The notes under the pieces: model-generated
The model's input: only the letters and a program-made list of their open reading frames with translations
What the model was told of the DNA's origin: nothing
Databases searched by the model: none
Assembly (NCBI GenBank): GCA_035913415.1
Contig: JAMIIV010000159.1
Span: 1-64,000, forward strand
Direction: 5' to 3'
DNA length: 64,000 nt
Origin: UBA5070 sp035913415
Lineage (GTDB): Bacteria > Fibrobacterota > Fibrobacteria > UBA5070
Made by a program: the position numbers and the translations under genes
In this document: piece by piece, positions 55,998 to 64,000 of the stretch
How the letters are laid out: every line of letters starts with the position of its first letter
How positions within the stretch are numbered: position 1 is the stretch's first letter

Positions 55998-57568
55998 GAA
56001 CGGCTCTCCAGCCAGACCAGGTAGTTGGTGTAGCGCTGGTGCAGGTACTTCAGGAGCAGGAGGTCGTCGTGCAGGGGGCCGGAGAGCTTGCGCTGTCGGC
56101 AGACGTGCGCCACCTGCGCCTCGATCACCTGCAGGCGCGTCTGCACCTCCTTGCGTGGCAGGCCCTCGAGTCCCTTTCGGAAATCCGACAGGAGCGATCC
56201 CGGGACGTCGTCGCGGTCCATCCCCAGGCGCTCGTATTCGGCGCACGAGAGATCGAACAGGCGGCGCAACCACGAAATGCGGTCGGTGCGCAGCGGCATG
56301 TTCTCGGGCATCTGGAAGAAGGGCGCGTCCAGGTCGGGCTTGAGCTTGTCGCGCAACACGAATGGCAGGATCTGTCGGAGATCTTCCAGGTCGACCTCGG
56401 GTTTGCCGCGGAACCAGGCCAGGGCCTTGGCGTACGACAGAAGCGTCATGAGCACGCGCACGGAAAGACCGTTGCGGGTCTGGGCACCCAGGTCGGCCAG
56501 GCGGTCGCGGCCCGAGTCGGCCCGCAGCACGTCGCTCCATTCCAGGCCGGACAACAGAGCCGTATCCTTGGACAGGTGTTCCAGCCGCGTGCCGGCCGCC
56601 TCCAGGAACTCGAACTGGCTGGCGAAGTGCTCCAGGCGGCGGCGCACCGTGGGCGGAACCGGGACCTTGCGCACCTGGCGATCCATCTGCGCGATTTCGT
56701 CGGCGGTGAACACGATCTCGGGGGGCACGAAGTCCTCCGGCCGCGCGTTCTCCTCGATGCGCACCAGGAGATCCTCCAAAAAGCGCGGATGGAACGACAG
56801 CGCCTGCACCACCACGTCGACGCGGTCGCGCAGAGCCTCGATCACCTGGTAGGTTCCACCGCCACCGTCGTCGTTGGCCGTGAGATACCATGCCGCCTCG
56901 GGGCACTCGTGGATCTGGCCCAGCACCTCGGCGTAGTTGTCGCCCATCACCGTCAGCAGGGCGCTCTGGGTACGGGTGGGGATACGGTTGTATTCGTCGA
57001 CGATGCGCACCGGCTGGTCCAGCCAGGGCCGCCAGGCGATGCGGATGGCCTCCATGGACTGGGCTCCCACCAGATCGGCCGGCAGGGGATTGCCCAGAAG
57101 GTCGGCGACGGTCATCTGCGGGTGCCCGTGCTGCATGGAGCGGCGCACCAGCTTCAGGGGCATACCCGCCAGCACCCCCATCAGGATGGCCGAAGCCGTC
57201 TTGCCGCGACCGGGCCCGCCCACCATCAGGCATTTGCGGCGCAGCGCGAAGGTCAGCAGCGGAAGCAGCACGAAGCTCGAGTAGCTCTGGTCGCCGGGCA
57301 GGTTGAAGCTGCGACCTCCCACCTCGAACGTGCGTGGTGCGCCCCGCTCGAATTCGATGTCGTAGTGCGGGCTGATGATCGCCGAATTGACGATCCAGAA
57401 GTAGGCGCGGCGTAGCTTCTCGTCGAGCGCGGCGTCGGGTGCATCGGCGGCGTTGGGCTCCAGGTCTCCCTGCCAGAGGGTGGCCACGTCGAATTCGACC
57501 TGGGGCGACGGGCGAGCCTGGGGATGGACGGGCGACGAAGACAATTTCCGGAAGATATTGGGGATCAT
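55994..57568 (-). CDS. MoxR-family AAA+ ATPase
   Basis: This is a 524-residue AAA+ protein. It has Walker A GGPGRGKTAS (117-126), Walker B RIVDEYNR (188-195), sensor-type TANDDGGGGTYQV, and the arginine-rich ALRDRVDVVV. The MoxR lid follows in the helical second half (TRNGLSVRVLMTLLSYAKALAWFRG, in parts). The N-terminal 100 residues are an extra domain not in minimal MoxR. MoxR ATPases act as chaperones for maturation of enzyme complexes with vWA partners. This one heads a run of six genes joined by 4-base overlaps. The upstream nadR gene ends 124 bases before it on the same strand. Confidence 0.9.
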   Translation of the reverse strand: MIPNIFRKLSSSPVHPQARPSPQVEFDVATLWQGDLEPNAADAPDAALDEKLRRAYFWIVNSAIISPHYDIEFERGAPRTFEVGGRSFNLPGDQSYSSFVLLPLLTFALRRKCLMVGGPGRGKTASAILMGVLAGMPLKLVRRSMQHGHPQMTVADLLGNPLPADLVGAQSMEAIRIAWRPWLDQPVRIVDEYNRIPTRTQSALLTVMGDNYAEVLGQIHECPEAAWYLTANDDGGGGTYQVIEALRDRVDVVVQALSFHPRFLEDLLVRIEENARPEDFVPPEIVFTADEIAQMDRQVRKVPVPPTVRRRLEHFASQFEFLEAAGTRLEHLSKDTALLSGLEWSDVLRADSGRDRLADLGAQTRNGLSVRVLMTLLSYAKALAWFRGKPEVDLEDLRQILPFVLRDKLKPDLDAPFFQMPENMPLRTDRISWLRRLFDLSCAEYERLGMDRDDVPGSLLSDFRKGLEGLPRKEVQTRLQVIEAQVAHVCRQRKLSGPLHDDLLLLKYLHQRYTNYLVWLESRS

Positions 57569-57692
57569 GGGGCGCTCCGAACGGGGAAAGGTGCGGGTCC
57601 GGACCAGACCGGAACGCGGAAGAAGTGGGAGGACGAGGCCGGATCGGGCAGGAATTCGAACCCGGGGCCAGGCCTTGTGGGGGATCCCGGGA

Positions 57693-58823
57693 TCACGGCT
57701 TGTTGGCTTCCGGCAGAGGATCGGCGAAGTTCCAGCGGTGTCGGCAGAGGAGATCGATGCGCTCCAGGGCCGCGGCGACGCGCTCCTGGGGGGATCCGCG
57801 CAGTTCCAACCACGGCGAACGGGCGCGTTCTATCAGAATCTGTCGGAACCGGTCGGTCATGGATTCCCGCAGGTGCTGACCATCGCGCAGTCCGTCCTGG
57901 ACGAACGGCACTCCACCGGGCAGGGTCAGCAGGTAGAGATCGCGACGGGGCAGGGCTGCGGCGAGCTGGTCCAGTGCCGACGAGGACCGCCCGCGGTAGC
58001 GCTCGTGCCACACCACGGTGGCCAGGGCGTCGGTATCCAACACCAGGACGGGGCCTCCGCTCCGCACGGCGACCTGCTCCAGGCGCGTCTGTTCGGTGGC
58101 GATGGACAGGAAGTCGTCTTCGCTCCAATCGAGGTCTTCGGGCATGCCCGCGGCCGAGGCCAGCGCCAGCATCGCGGCGCAGCGGTCGCGCCCGTGTTCG
58201 GGCACCCATTGGCAACGCTGCCACGCCCCCCCGCGGGTGCGCAGGGCCGCGGCCAGGTCGCGCGCCAGGGTGGTGGTGCCGGTGGATTCCGCTCCCACCA
58301 CCACCACGCGTACCGCCAGCCCCGCTCGTGTGCCCGCGGGAAGGTCGTCCCAGTGCCCCGGGATGTCGGACCGGGCGGATGTTCCGGATATGGGACAGGT
58401 GGTGCGCTCGGGATCGAGCACCACGGGCAGGGCATCGAAGCGCCGCCCCAGCTCGTGTCCGTACCGCTCCGACGAGAACACCGCGTCCACCTTCGGCCTG
58501 GGCCCCTGGGCATCGGCCAGCTCCACGGCGCGGCGCATGAGCGCCACATGGCCGTCCCAGGCGATCGGATCCCCGTAGTCCACGGGGAGGTCGTCGACCA
58601 CCCCCGCCACCCGCACGTTGGGATGGCGCTCCAGGGATTCGCGCAACCACGCCACGCGTTCGTCGAGCCCGATGCTCTCGTGGCTGGCGCCCAGCACCGC
58701 CACCGTCACGTGGTCGGAAAATGTCGCGGCCGTGGCCGCCAGGTGCACGTGCCCGGAATGTGGCGGATAGAACTTCCCCGACACCAGCGCATGGCGGGGC
58801 CGAGGGACCCGCACGGCGTTCAC
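57693..58823 (-). CDS. nadR: NadR-like NMN adenylyltransferase / nicotinamide riboside kinase
   Basis: This is a 376-residue bifunctional enzyme. The N-terminal nucleotidyltransferase has SGKFYPPHSGHVHL (GxFxPxHxGH) and an ISGTSAR-type end (CPISGTSARSD). The C-terminal kinase has VVGAESTGTTTLARDL, a P-loop in which Lys is replaced by Thr, as in some actinobacterial-type NadR proteins, and VLDTDALATVVW. The helix-turn-helix repressor domain of the enterobacterial protein is absent. It phosphorylates nicotinamide riboside and adenylylates NMN to NAD. The GTG at 58823 overlaps the pnuC stop (GTGA), so import and salvage are coupled. Confidence 0.9.
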   Translation of the reverse strand: MNAVRVPRPRHALVSGKFYPPHSGHVHLAATAATFSDHVTVAVLGASHESIGLDERVAWLRESLERHPNVRVAGVVDDLPVDYGDPIAWDGHVALMRRAVELADAQGPRPKVDAVFSSERYGHELGRRFDALPVVLDPERTTCPISGTSARSDIPGHWDDLPAGTRAGLAVRVVVVGAESTGTTTLARDLAAALRTRGGAWQRCQWVPEHGRDRCAAMLALASAAGMPEDLDWSEDDFLSIATEQTRLEQVAVRSGGPVLVLDTDALATVVWHERYRGRSSSALDQLAAALPRRDLYLLTLPGGVPFVQDGLRDGQHLRESMTDRFRQILIERARSPWLELRGSPQERVAAALERIDLLCRHRWNFADPLPEANKP

Positions 58824-59503
58824 GGCAGGGCCTCCACGATCTCTGCGCATCCGGTTCCACCCGCCTCGGGACCCTCCGGGGCGTCCTCGTCCACCGTCGG
58901 CTCGGCCAGATCGCGTCGCCACTGCACCCACCCGTGCACACACAGGCCCAGGAACACCACGTACAGGAGCGCGATCAGCGGCAGACCCTTGGACCAGTAC
59001 AGCGGAACCGACAACAGGTCGACCGCGATCCACCAGGCCCAGCATGAAACCGACCGGCGGTTCAGCAACCACTGCGCCCACAGGCTTCCGGCCGTGAGCA
59101 GAGCGTCCGGCCAGGGCGCCGAGCCGCCGAGGATCTCCAGACGGTGCCGAAGCGGAAAGACCAGCACCGCCATCACGACGAATCCCGTCAGGTGGTCACC
59201 CAGCTTGCCTGCGCTCGGGCGCGCGGTGCGCCGCTCCAGGTTTCGCCACCCGATCCACCCCTGGATGGACAAGGCGAAGAACACCACCTGCAGCGCCATG
59301 TCGCCGAACAGACCCACCTGGTGGAAAAGCACGCCGAGCACCATCGCGTTGGCGATGCCCAGAGGGAAATTCCAGATGCTACCCCGGGCGGCAAGTACCA
59401 CGCAGGCCAGACCGGTCGCGAAGCCCGCCAGATCGCCGACCGAGACGTCGGTGGACAGGATGTTCCAGGCCGGAGCCGCGATCCAGGCCAAACCGTCGGT
59501 CAT
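58820..59503 (-). CDS. pnuC: PnuC nicotinamide riboside transporter
   Basis: This is a 227-residue membrane protein with seven hydrophobic helices. GSIWNFPLGIANAMVLGVLFHQVGLFGDMALQVVFFALSIQGW (in parts) contains the W-N-F-P-G and Q-GW motifs that line the NR site. WAWWIAVDLLSVPLYWSKGLPLIALLY (in parts) is the second conserved region. PnuC lets NR diffuse in; trapping needs the NadR kinase encoded next. The ATG at 59503 overlaps the stop of the fusion gene by 4 bases. The C-terminal 25 residues form an acidic tail beyond the usual end. Confidence 0.92.
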   Translation of the reverse strand: MTDGLAWIAAPAWNILSTDVSVGDLAGFATGLACVVLAARGSIWNFPLGIANAMVLGVLFHQVGLFGDMALQVVFFALSIQGWIGWRNLERRTARPSAGKLGDHLTGFVVMAVLVFPLRHRLEILGGSAPWPDALLTAGSLWAQWLLNRRSVSCWAWWIAVDLLSVPLYWSKGLPLIALLYVVFLGLCVHGWVQWRRDLAEPTVDEDAPEGPEAGGTGCAEIVEALP

Positions 59504-61830
59504 CGGGATCCCCCGCGGCCGTACGAACGGACGAAGGACTCCTGGGCGGCGGTTTCCACCGCCCGCGGCGACCGATGCTCACGCACCGAAGCGATCGCTT
59601 GATCGGGATCCACGCCGTCGTCCACCAAGGCGCAGGCCGCCACCAGGCCCGAACGCCCCAGTCCTCCCAGGCAGTGCACGGTGACGGTTCCTGTCCGAGC
59701 CGCGTCGCGTATCCAGGTCACCAGCTCGCGGATGTCTCCGTCGTCCCCGGCACGCTGGTCCACCATCGGCAGGTGGCGGTGGTGGATGCCCCGGGCGGAA
59801 GCTCGCGCCGGCAGGGACGCCGCGCCGTAGGCCACCAGCTCTTCCGAAGTCACCAGCGAGACCAGGTGGGTGGTGCCCAGATGTTCCAGCTCGTCGAGGT
59901 CGGCCTCCAGGTCGCGCGCCCTGTCCTTGCGGCCCGGCAGGATGGTGAGGCCCACCGAACCGCCTAGGGGCAGGGGCACCCGATCCACCCGCAGGCGCAG
60001 CGAATCCTCCAGATGGGTTTTGCAGCGTTGGGCCAGCAGTCCCGTCGCGTGCAGCGCTCCGCGCTTTTGCCAGAGCGTGGCCTCGTCGAAGGAGAGCGTG
60101 TGGGCGGCGTAGCGCAAGGCCGCGATCTGGTGCTGCCACGGATGCCGATGCGTCCCCACCATCTCGGCCAACAGCCCACGCAGGATGCGCAGCGTCTCCC
60201 AGGTGCGGTGCAGGCGCGGTGGGATGCCGGATTCTGTCGCCGGCGCCGGAGCGCAACCCAGGTCGGTGATCTCCGCGACCTTCTCGAGGAGAACGATCTG
60301 TTCCCCAAGCTCCCGTTCGTCGGCCACCGGAGTCCACAGGTGCAGCAGGTCGTTCTCGAGTTTGGCGAAATCGCAGTGCAAGGCGTGCCGGCGCGAGTGG
60401 AAGTAGTCGATGATCCACGCGTTGCGGTGGCCGTCCAGCAGGATGTTCGCGCCGTTGAGGTCGCCGTGCACACGGCACATCAGGACCTGCTCCTGCACAC
60501 GCCCTCGGGCCCGAGGCACCGTGGTGCGGTAGAAGGGCAGGGGATCGGGGGAGACGATCCCGGGAGCCGAGGTCCAGCCTCCCGCGGGTGCCGGGGTCGC
60601 GATCTGGCGGATGTTCCGTTCCAGCTCTTCGGCCCACGCTTCGCGGAAATCCCAAAGTTCCAGAAGGTCGACCGCTTCGGGGGTGCACGCCCGGTAGAGG
60701 CGTCCCAGTTGCTCGCGCAGCACGATCCGCAGGGTCTCCTCGACCTGCTCCAGGGGAATCCCGTCCCTCCACAGCCTCTGGAAAGTGCGACTGCCGGATT
60801 CCGTCATCGAGGCGTAGCGGTACTTGATGCCGCCGCGCCCTGCCAGATCGGAGACGTCGACGATACGCGGCGCAGAATTGCCCAGCACGGTCTCCACGGA
60901 CTCGAAGGCGTTGCGCTCCTTGCCGATGGCCTCGCTGGGCCCGATCTTCACCACGTGGGGGGCCTCCTCGTGGCCGTGGAGGTCCACGCTGGACACGGCC
61001 AGGACCGCGTTGCCGCTGAAACCTCCGTCCAGCACGCGCGCCGAAAGCTCACGACTGCCGCGAAAGAGCCAGGCCAGGATGTCGCGGTCGGTGGAGGTCA
61101 AGCCACCGCATCCGTCCATGCGCACCGCTTCGATGTACGTGCGCCGCGCGGGCAGTTCGTCGGGAAGTGCGGCGTCCGGCGACAAAAACGAGGCGAATGC
61201 GCCGATGGAGTGGATGATGCGCACTCCCACCACGCGCTCCAAATGATCGAGCGCCAGCAAGTGGCGCTCCCGGGAACTGCTGGCGGCCAGCCCCGAGCAG
61301 ACGGCGATGTCCAGGAAGGGAAACCGCGTGCGCAACTCGTAGGCCAGGAACGCCACCTTGGCATCGGTCCAGACCCCGGCGATTCCCACGCGCACCACCC
61401 CCTCCATGTCTGCCAGCAGGTCGGGAAGCCGGGACCCCTGGAAGTCGTTCAAGGACGGCGAATCGACAAGGTCGGGCAACGATCCGGAGGCGGGCAGGGG
61501 GAAGACGAACTCCTCACCCGGCGTTCCCGCCAGGCAATGCGGTCCGAAGTGGTGAAGGTGCTCGGCCTGCGAGGCATCCTCTGATTGGTGGTGGTCGCGG
61601 ATGTGGATGGTGCGCAGGGCTGCGGGGTCTTGCCGATGGGCCCAGGCCATGAAGCGGACCAACGGGCCTTGGGTGGGATCGGGCCCCAGCAGCCGGGCCG
61701 ATTCGCCCGCACCGATGTGCAGCGTGCAGGGCAATGCGTCCCAGGTCCCCAAGGGACCCACAAAGTCCTTCTGCAGACATTGGGTCAGGAGGATCGCGGG
61801 GGCTTTGGCTCGCGGCGTGGCGGTCGGCAT
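59500..61830 (-). CDS. Fusion: isochorismatase-like domain, APH/TCAD9-like kinase, dual-specificity phosphatase
   Basis: This is a 776-residue protein with three parts. Residues about 8-220 have an isochorismatase/nicotinamidase fold (AILLTQCLQKDF, GTPGEEFVFPL, VGIAGVWTDAKVAFLAYEL), but the nucleophilic Cys expected after GVxT appears as Ala, so hydrolysis is doubtful. Residues about 225-600 form an aminoglycoside-phosphotransferase-like domain (HVVKIGPSEAI, RVHGDLNGANILLDG, WIIDYFHSR), of the kind called ternary-complex-associated in MoxR-vWA systems. Residues about 630-776 are a dual-specificity phosphatase (VTVHCLGGLGRSG, Cys720 and Arg726 in Cx5R). This pairs a kinase with a phosphatase in one chain, coupled to pnuC-nadR. 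Confidence 0.78.
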   Translation of the reverse strand: MPTATPRAKAPAILLTQCLQKDFVGPLGTWDALPCTLHIGAGESARLLGPDPTQGPLVRFMAWAHRQDPAALRTIHIRDHHQSEDASQAEHLHHFGPHCLAGTPGEEFVFPLPASGSLPDLVDSPSLNDFQGSRLPDLLADMEGVVRVGIAGVWTDAKVAFLAYELRTRFPFLDIAVCSGLAASSSRERHLLALDHLERVVGVRIIHSIGAFASFLSPDAALPDELPARRTYIEAVRMDGCGGLTSTDRDILAWLFRGSRELSARVLDGGFSGNAVLAVSSVDLHGHEEAPHVVKIGPSEAIGKERNAFESVETVLGNSAPRIVDVSDLAGRGGIKYRYASMTESGSRTFQRLWRDGIPLEQVEETLRIVLREQLGRLYRACTPEAVDLLELWDFREAWAEELERNIRQIATPAPAGGWTSAPGIVSPDPLPFYRTTVPRARGRVQEQVLMCRVHGDLNGANILLDGHRNAWIIDYFHSRRHALHCDFAKLENDLLHLWTPVADERELGEQIVLLEKVAEITDLGCAPAPATESGIPPRLHRTWETLRILRGLLAEMVGTHRHPWQHQIAALRYAAHTLSFDEATLWQKRGALHATGLLAQRCKTHLEDSLRLRVDRVPLPLGGSVGLTILPGRKDRARDLEADLDELEHLGTTHLVSLVTSEELVAYGAASLPARASARGIHHRHLPMVDQRAGDDGDIRELVTWIRDAARTGTVTVHCLGGLGRSGLVAACALVDDGVDPDQAIASVREHRSPRAVETAAQESFVRSYGRGGSR

Positions 61831-61993
61831 TCCAGGGCTCCGGAGACGTACTGGCGGGTGTCGCGACCGCCTCGATGGGACGCGATTGCAAGGCAGGTCG
61901 ACGGTGATGGTCGAGGTTCTCGGGCGCGCCTGCCGGGTTGGCTGAAAAGATGCCTCTCCGAGGCCTGGCCCGGCGCACTACGTTTGCTCTTCG

Positions 61994-62488
61994 ATGCCCC
62001 CCACCGACACGCACACCCCCCTGTTGTTCCACATCGCCCCTTGCCGCGATGTGGCCCTTTGCGTGAACTTGCGGATCGAATTCCTGACCGCCATGACCGG
62101 CCCCCTCGAACCCGCCTTGGAGACCCGCCTGCGCGAGGCCAACGAACTCCACCTGCAGGAAGGCTTCGCCGACGGTTCCGTGCTGCTGTTGCTGGCCAGG
62201 GTCGATGGGGACATCGCCGGTTGCGTGTTGCTCCAGCAACAGAGCATTCCTCCCAACCTCCCGGTCCCCAGCGGACGCACGGGGCTGGTGCTCAACCTTC
62301 ATGTGCGCGAGCCCTTCCGGCGCCGGGGACTGGGCGAAGCCCTCATGCGCGCCCTGGAGGCCGAGGGTCGCAACCGCGGCCTGGACCGACTGGAGCTCAA
62401 GGCCACCGAGATGGGGGAGTCCCTGTACCGCCGGCTGGGTTGGAGCGATCCCTACGGCGGCAAGCCGATGGAACTGTCTCTGCGCTGA
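61994..62488 (+). CDS. GNAT-family N-acetyltransferase
   Basis: This is a 164-residue GNAT protein. GLVLNLHVREPFRRRGLGEALMRALEAEGRNRG (split: LNLHVREPFRRRGLGEAL) is the acetyl-CoA loop R-x-x-G-x-G/A. LKATEMGESLYRRLGWSDP is the typical final strand and helix. The substrate is unknown. It is divergent from the large minus-strand operon across about 160 bases, which would hold both promoters; I see no clear boxes there. It is convergent with the last gene. Confidence 0.9.
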   Translation: MPPTDTHTPLLFHIAPCRDVALCVNLRIEFLTAMTGPLEPALETRLREANELHLQEGFADGSVLLLLARVDGDIAGCVLLQQQSIPPNLPVPSGRTGLVLNLHVREPFRRRGLGEALMRALEAEGRNRGLDRLELKATEMGESLYRRLGWSDPYGGKPMELSLR

Positions 62489-62595
62489 TCCCTGGGTGCA
62501 GAAGCCTGGGTGGGACAAACACGCCAAAGGCACCGGAGCCCCTGTCAGCCAACAGGCACGCTCCGAGAAGTCCCCCAGACGCAAGTGGCCTCCCG

Positions 62596-64000
62596 TTACG
62601 GGTTTCCGTGGCGAGAGGGGTAGCGACGCGTGCGAGGGAGTTGCTTCGGCCCGGAACCCAGGATCGTTTGCTCGCCCAATCGCGGGCGGAACTGTTTGTC
62701 CAACGTCCCATCCAACACAAACCACACACCACGATCATTCGCGAAGCGAAGCCCGGTGGAGCCATTTTCCGGGGGACACAACGCCTGCACTCGATTGCCC
62801 CGGGCATCGTGCTCCAGGACAAACGTCGGGCAACGATCCTCTCGCCTTGCCATGTATCCTCGCGTGCCCCCAAGCACCGCACCCGTTCCAAGGGACATGC
62901 CTGCCTGCGGTTCGGTGCGGAATGCCCCCGTTCGATCGACGGAGATTCCCAACGAATCCCACCCCGCGGCCACCTCGATGCCAATGGAGTCGTACTTCAG
63001 GATTCCCCGAGCCTTGTCTTCCAGGTGCAGCGTTGCCCGCACCACCAGGGAGTCCGGTGTTCGCCACCGGAACTGGTTGGTCAAGCGCGCCATTCCGAAT
63101 CCCGCGATGGGAACGTCACCCACCGGTAGAGACGGACCTTCCACCTTCCAGGACACGTCTGGATCCTGGAACGGGGGAATCGTATCCTGGGGCACCGAAG
63201 GCTGCAGCCAAGGACCATGGGGATCCGGAAGGACCGGAGCCCAGACCGTCGATCCCCGGCGCCATCGATAGGACTCCGGCATCACCTCGTACTGCAACCC
63301 TTCCGAACCGAAGGCGTTTTTCAAACGCATCGTGGAGGATTCGAGCGTCCATCCATCTCGTGCGGGAATGCCCGAAACCTTCACCTTCCATCCCGGATGC
63401 GAGACCTCGTTCGTCCCGTCCTCGAATTCCGTGAGCGTGTCGCCCGATCCGGGCAAGGTCAGCCAGCACACGGGGCGGTACAACGACGAGAATCGCGGAC
63501 GCACACCGGCGTCGAGCTTTCCGGCACGGGCACGGATGCATGGCATGCTGTCCAGCGACGACCAGGCCAGGATCCGTCGCGTCCGCAGCGGCGCGCCGGA
63601 GTCGTCCAGCCAGCGGAATTCGTGGGAATATCCGCGTTCGGATCCGGAGTCCCGCGCAAACGACGGATCCGGCTCGAGGACCATGCGATCGGGCGGATCG
63701 ACGAAAACCGGTCCGCGCATGCGGTGCCCCGAATCGCGCTCCACGCGCATCGAGATCCACGGGTGCCATTCCTCCCACTTGGAAAGCAATCGCGCCGTTC
63801 GCACCTGTCCGGAGTGGTCGAAGCACACGGAATCCCATGTGGCCGCACGATCCCGGTGCGCCATCTGCGCGACCACCGGTCCCCAGTGGCACAACGAATC
63901 GCCCGACACGACCAAGGGGGGAGGCGTGGGCACGCCCCAGAACAACGGAGCGCGCCGGATCTCGGCTCCCTCAGGTACACGCCACCCTTTCCTGCCACGC
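62596..64000 (-). CDS. Partial large protein of unknown function
   Basis: The frame is open to the right edge, so the start lies outside the window; 468 codons are visible. The sequence is rich in Trp, Asp and Ser with beta-strand pattern (WKVKVSGIPARDGWTLES, TPDSLVVRATLHLEDKARG) and no catalytic motif I recognise. Composition suggests an exported or surface protein. Four to six cysteines are scattered. It converges with the acetyltransferase gene, 107 bases between the stop codons, and that spacer shows no clear terminator. Confidence 0.6.
   Translation of the reverse strand, partial: RGRKGWRVPEGAEIRRAPLFWGVPTPPPLVVSGDSLCHWGPVVAQMAHRDRAATWDSVCFDHSGQVRTARLLSKWEEWHPWISMRVERDSGHRMRGPVFVDPPDRMVLEPDPSFARDSGSERGYSHEFRWLDDSGAPLRTRRILAWSSLDSMPCIRARAGKLDAGVRPRFSSLYRPVCWLTLPGSGDTLTEFEDGTNEVSHPGWKVKVSGIPARDGWTLESSTMRLKNAFGSEGLQYEVMPESYRWRRGSTVWAPVLPDPHGPWLQPSVPQDTIPPFQDPDVSWKVEGPSLPVGDVPIAGFGMARLTNQFRWRTPDSLVVRATLHLEDKARGILKYDSIGIEVAAGWDSLGISVDRTGAFRTEPQAGMSLGTGAVLGGTRGYMARREDRCPTFVLEHDARGNRVQALCPPENGSTGLRFANDRGVWFVLDGTLDKQFRPRLGEQTILGSGPKQLPRTRRYPSRHGNP

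Overview
The window is GC-rich, densely coded bacterial DNA with no rRNA, tRNA or CRISPR array that I can see. Gene content suggests a free-living Gram-negative polysaccharide degrader. There are several secreted glycoside hydrolases, one ending in a tail like a type IX secretion sorting domain. There is also a formylglycine-generating-enzyme-like lipoprotein with carboxypeptidase-regulatory-type repeats, a CsgG/FlgO-like protein, and a chemoreceptor with a separate Cache protein. I infer Fibrobacterota or a relative (moderate to low confidence; no marker gene settles it).

Layout. 0-3.5 kb: edge of a possible mobile-element gene, two exported unknowns, a palindromic repeat, and an OmpR-type two-component pair. 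3.5-6.9 kb: a divergent Argonaute-like gene translationally coupled to thiG, then thiE. 6.9-20.5 kb: an AAA/DUF4143 ATPase, aspartase, an FGE-like lipoprotein with a FlgO-like partner, a large clan-A glycoside hydrolase, two unknown envelope genes, a chemoreceptor plus Cache pair, and an ankyrin lipoprotein. 20.6-31 kb: a defence island. It is a type I restriction-modification operon (hsdM-hsdS...hsdR) with a TIGR02391-type gene and an AT-rich RloA/RloB pair inserted between hsdS and hsdR. Gene debris and a second copy of the palindromic repeat follow. 31-39 kb: ssb, a DUF1016-type PD-(D/E)XK nuclease, a peptidoglycan-recycling set (namZ-murU-amgK), an N-formylglutamate-amidohydrolase-like gene, a transglutaminase and an acetyltransferase. 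39-50.7 kb: a secreted cysteine peptidase, two GH16 glucanases, a quinone-reductase-like flavoprotein, a PAS-kinase/receiver pair, a Doc/AbrB toxin-antitoxin module and a large GH101-like hydrolase.

50.7-61.8 kb holds the most striking locus: nine minus-strand genes, nearly all joined by 4-base start/stop overlaps. It opens with an isochorismatase-like/kinase/dual-specificity-phosphatase fusion, PnuC (nicotinamide riboside uptake) and NadR (NMN adenylyltransferase/NR kinase). A MoxR AAA+ ATPase, a propeller-like protein, a metallopeptidase-vWA protein, a small helical protein, a PaaK-like adenylate-forming enzyme and a second PnuC-like membrane protein follow. This looks like a MoxR-vWA-propeller ternary system wired to NAD precursor salvage.

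The two best candidates for unusual biology are this operon and the Argonaute-like protein. The latter's presumed catalytic positions are degenerate and it is coupled to thiamine biosynthesis. The window ends inside a large minus-strand gene of unknown function.
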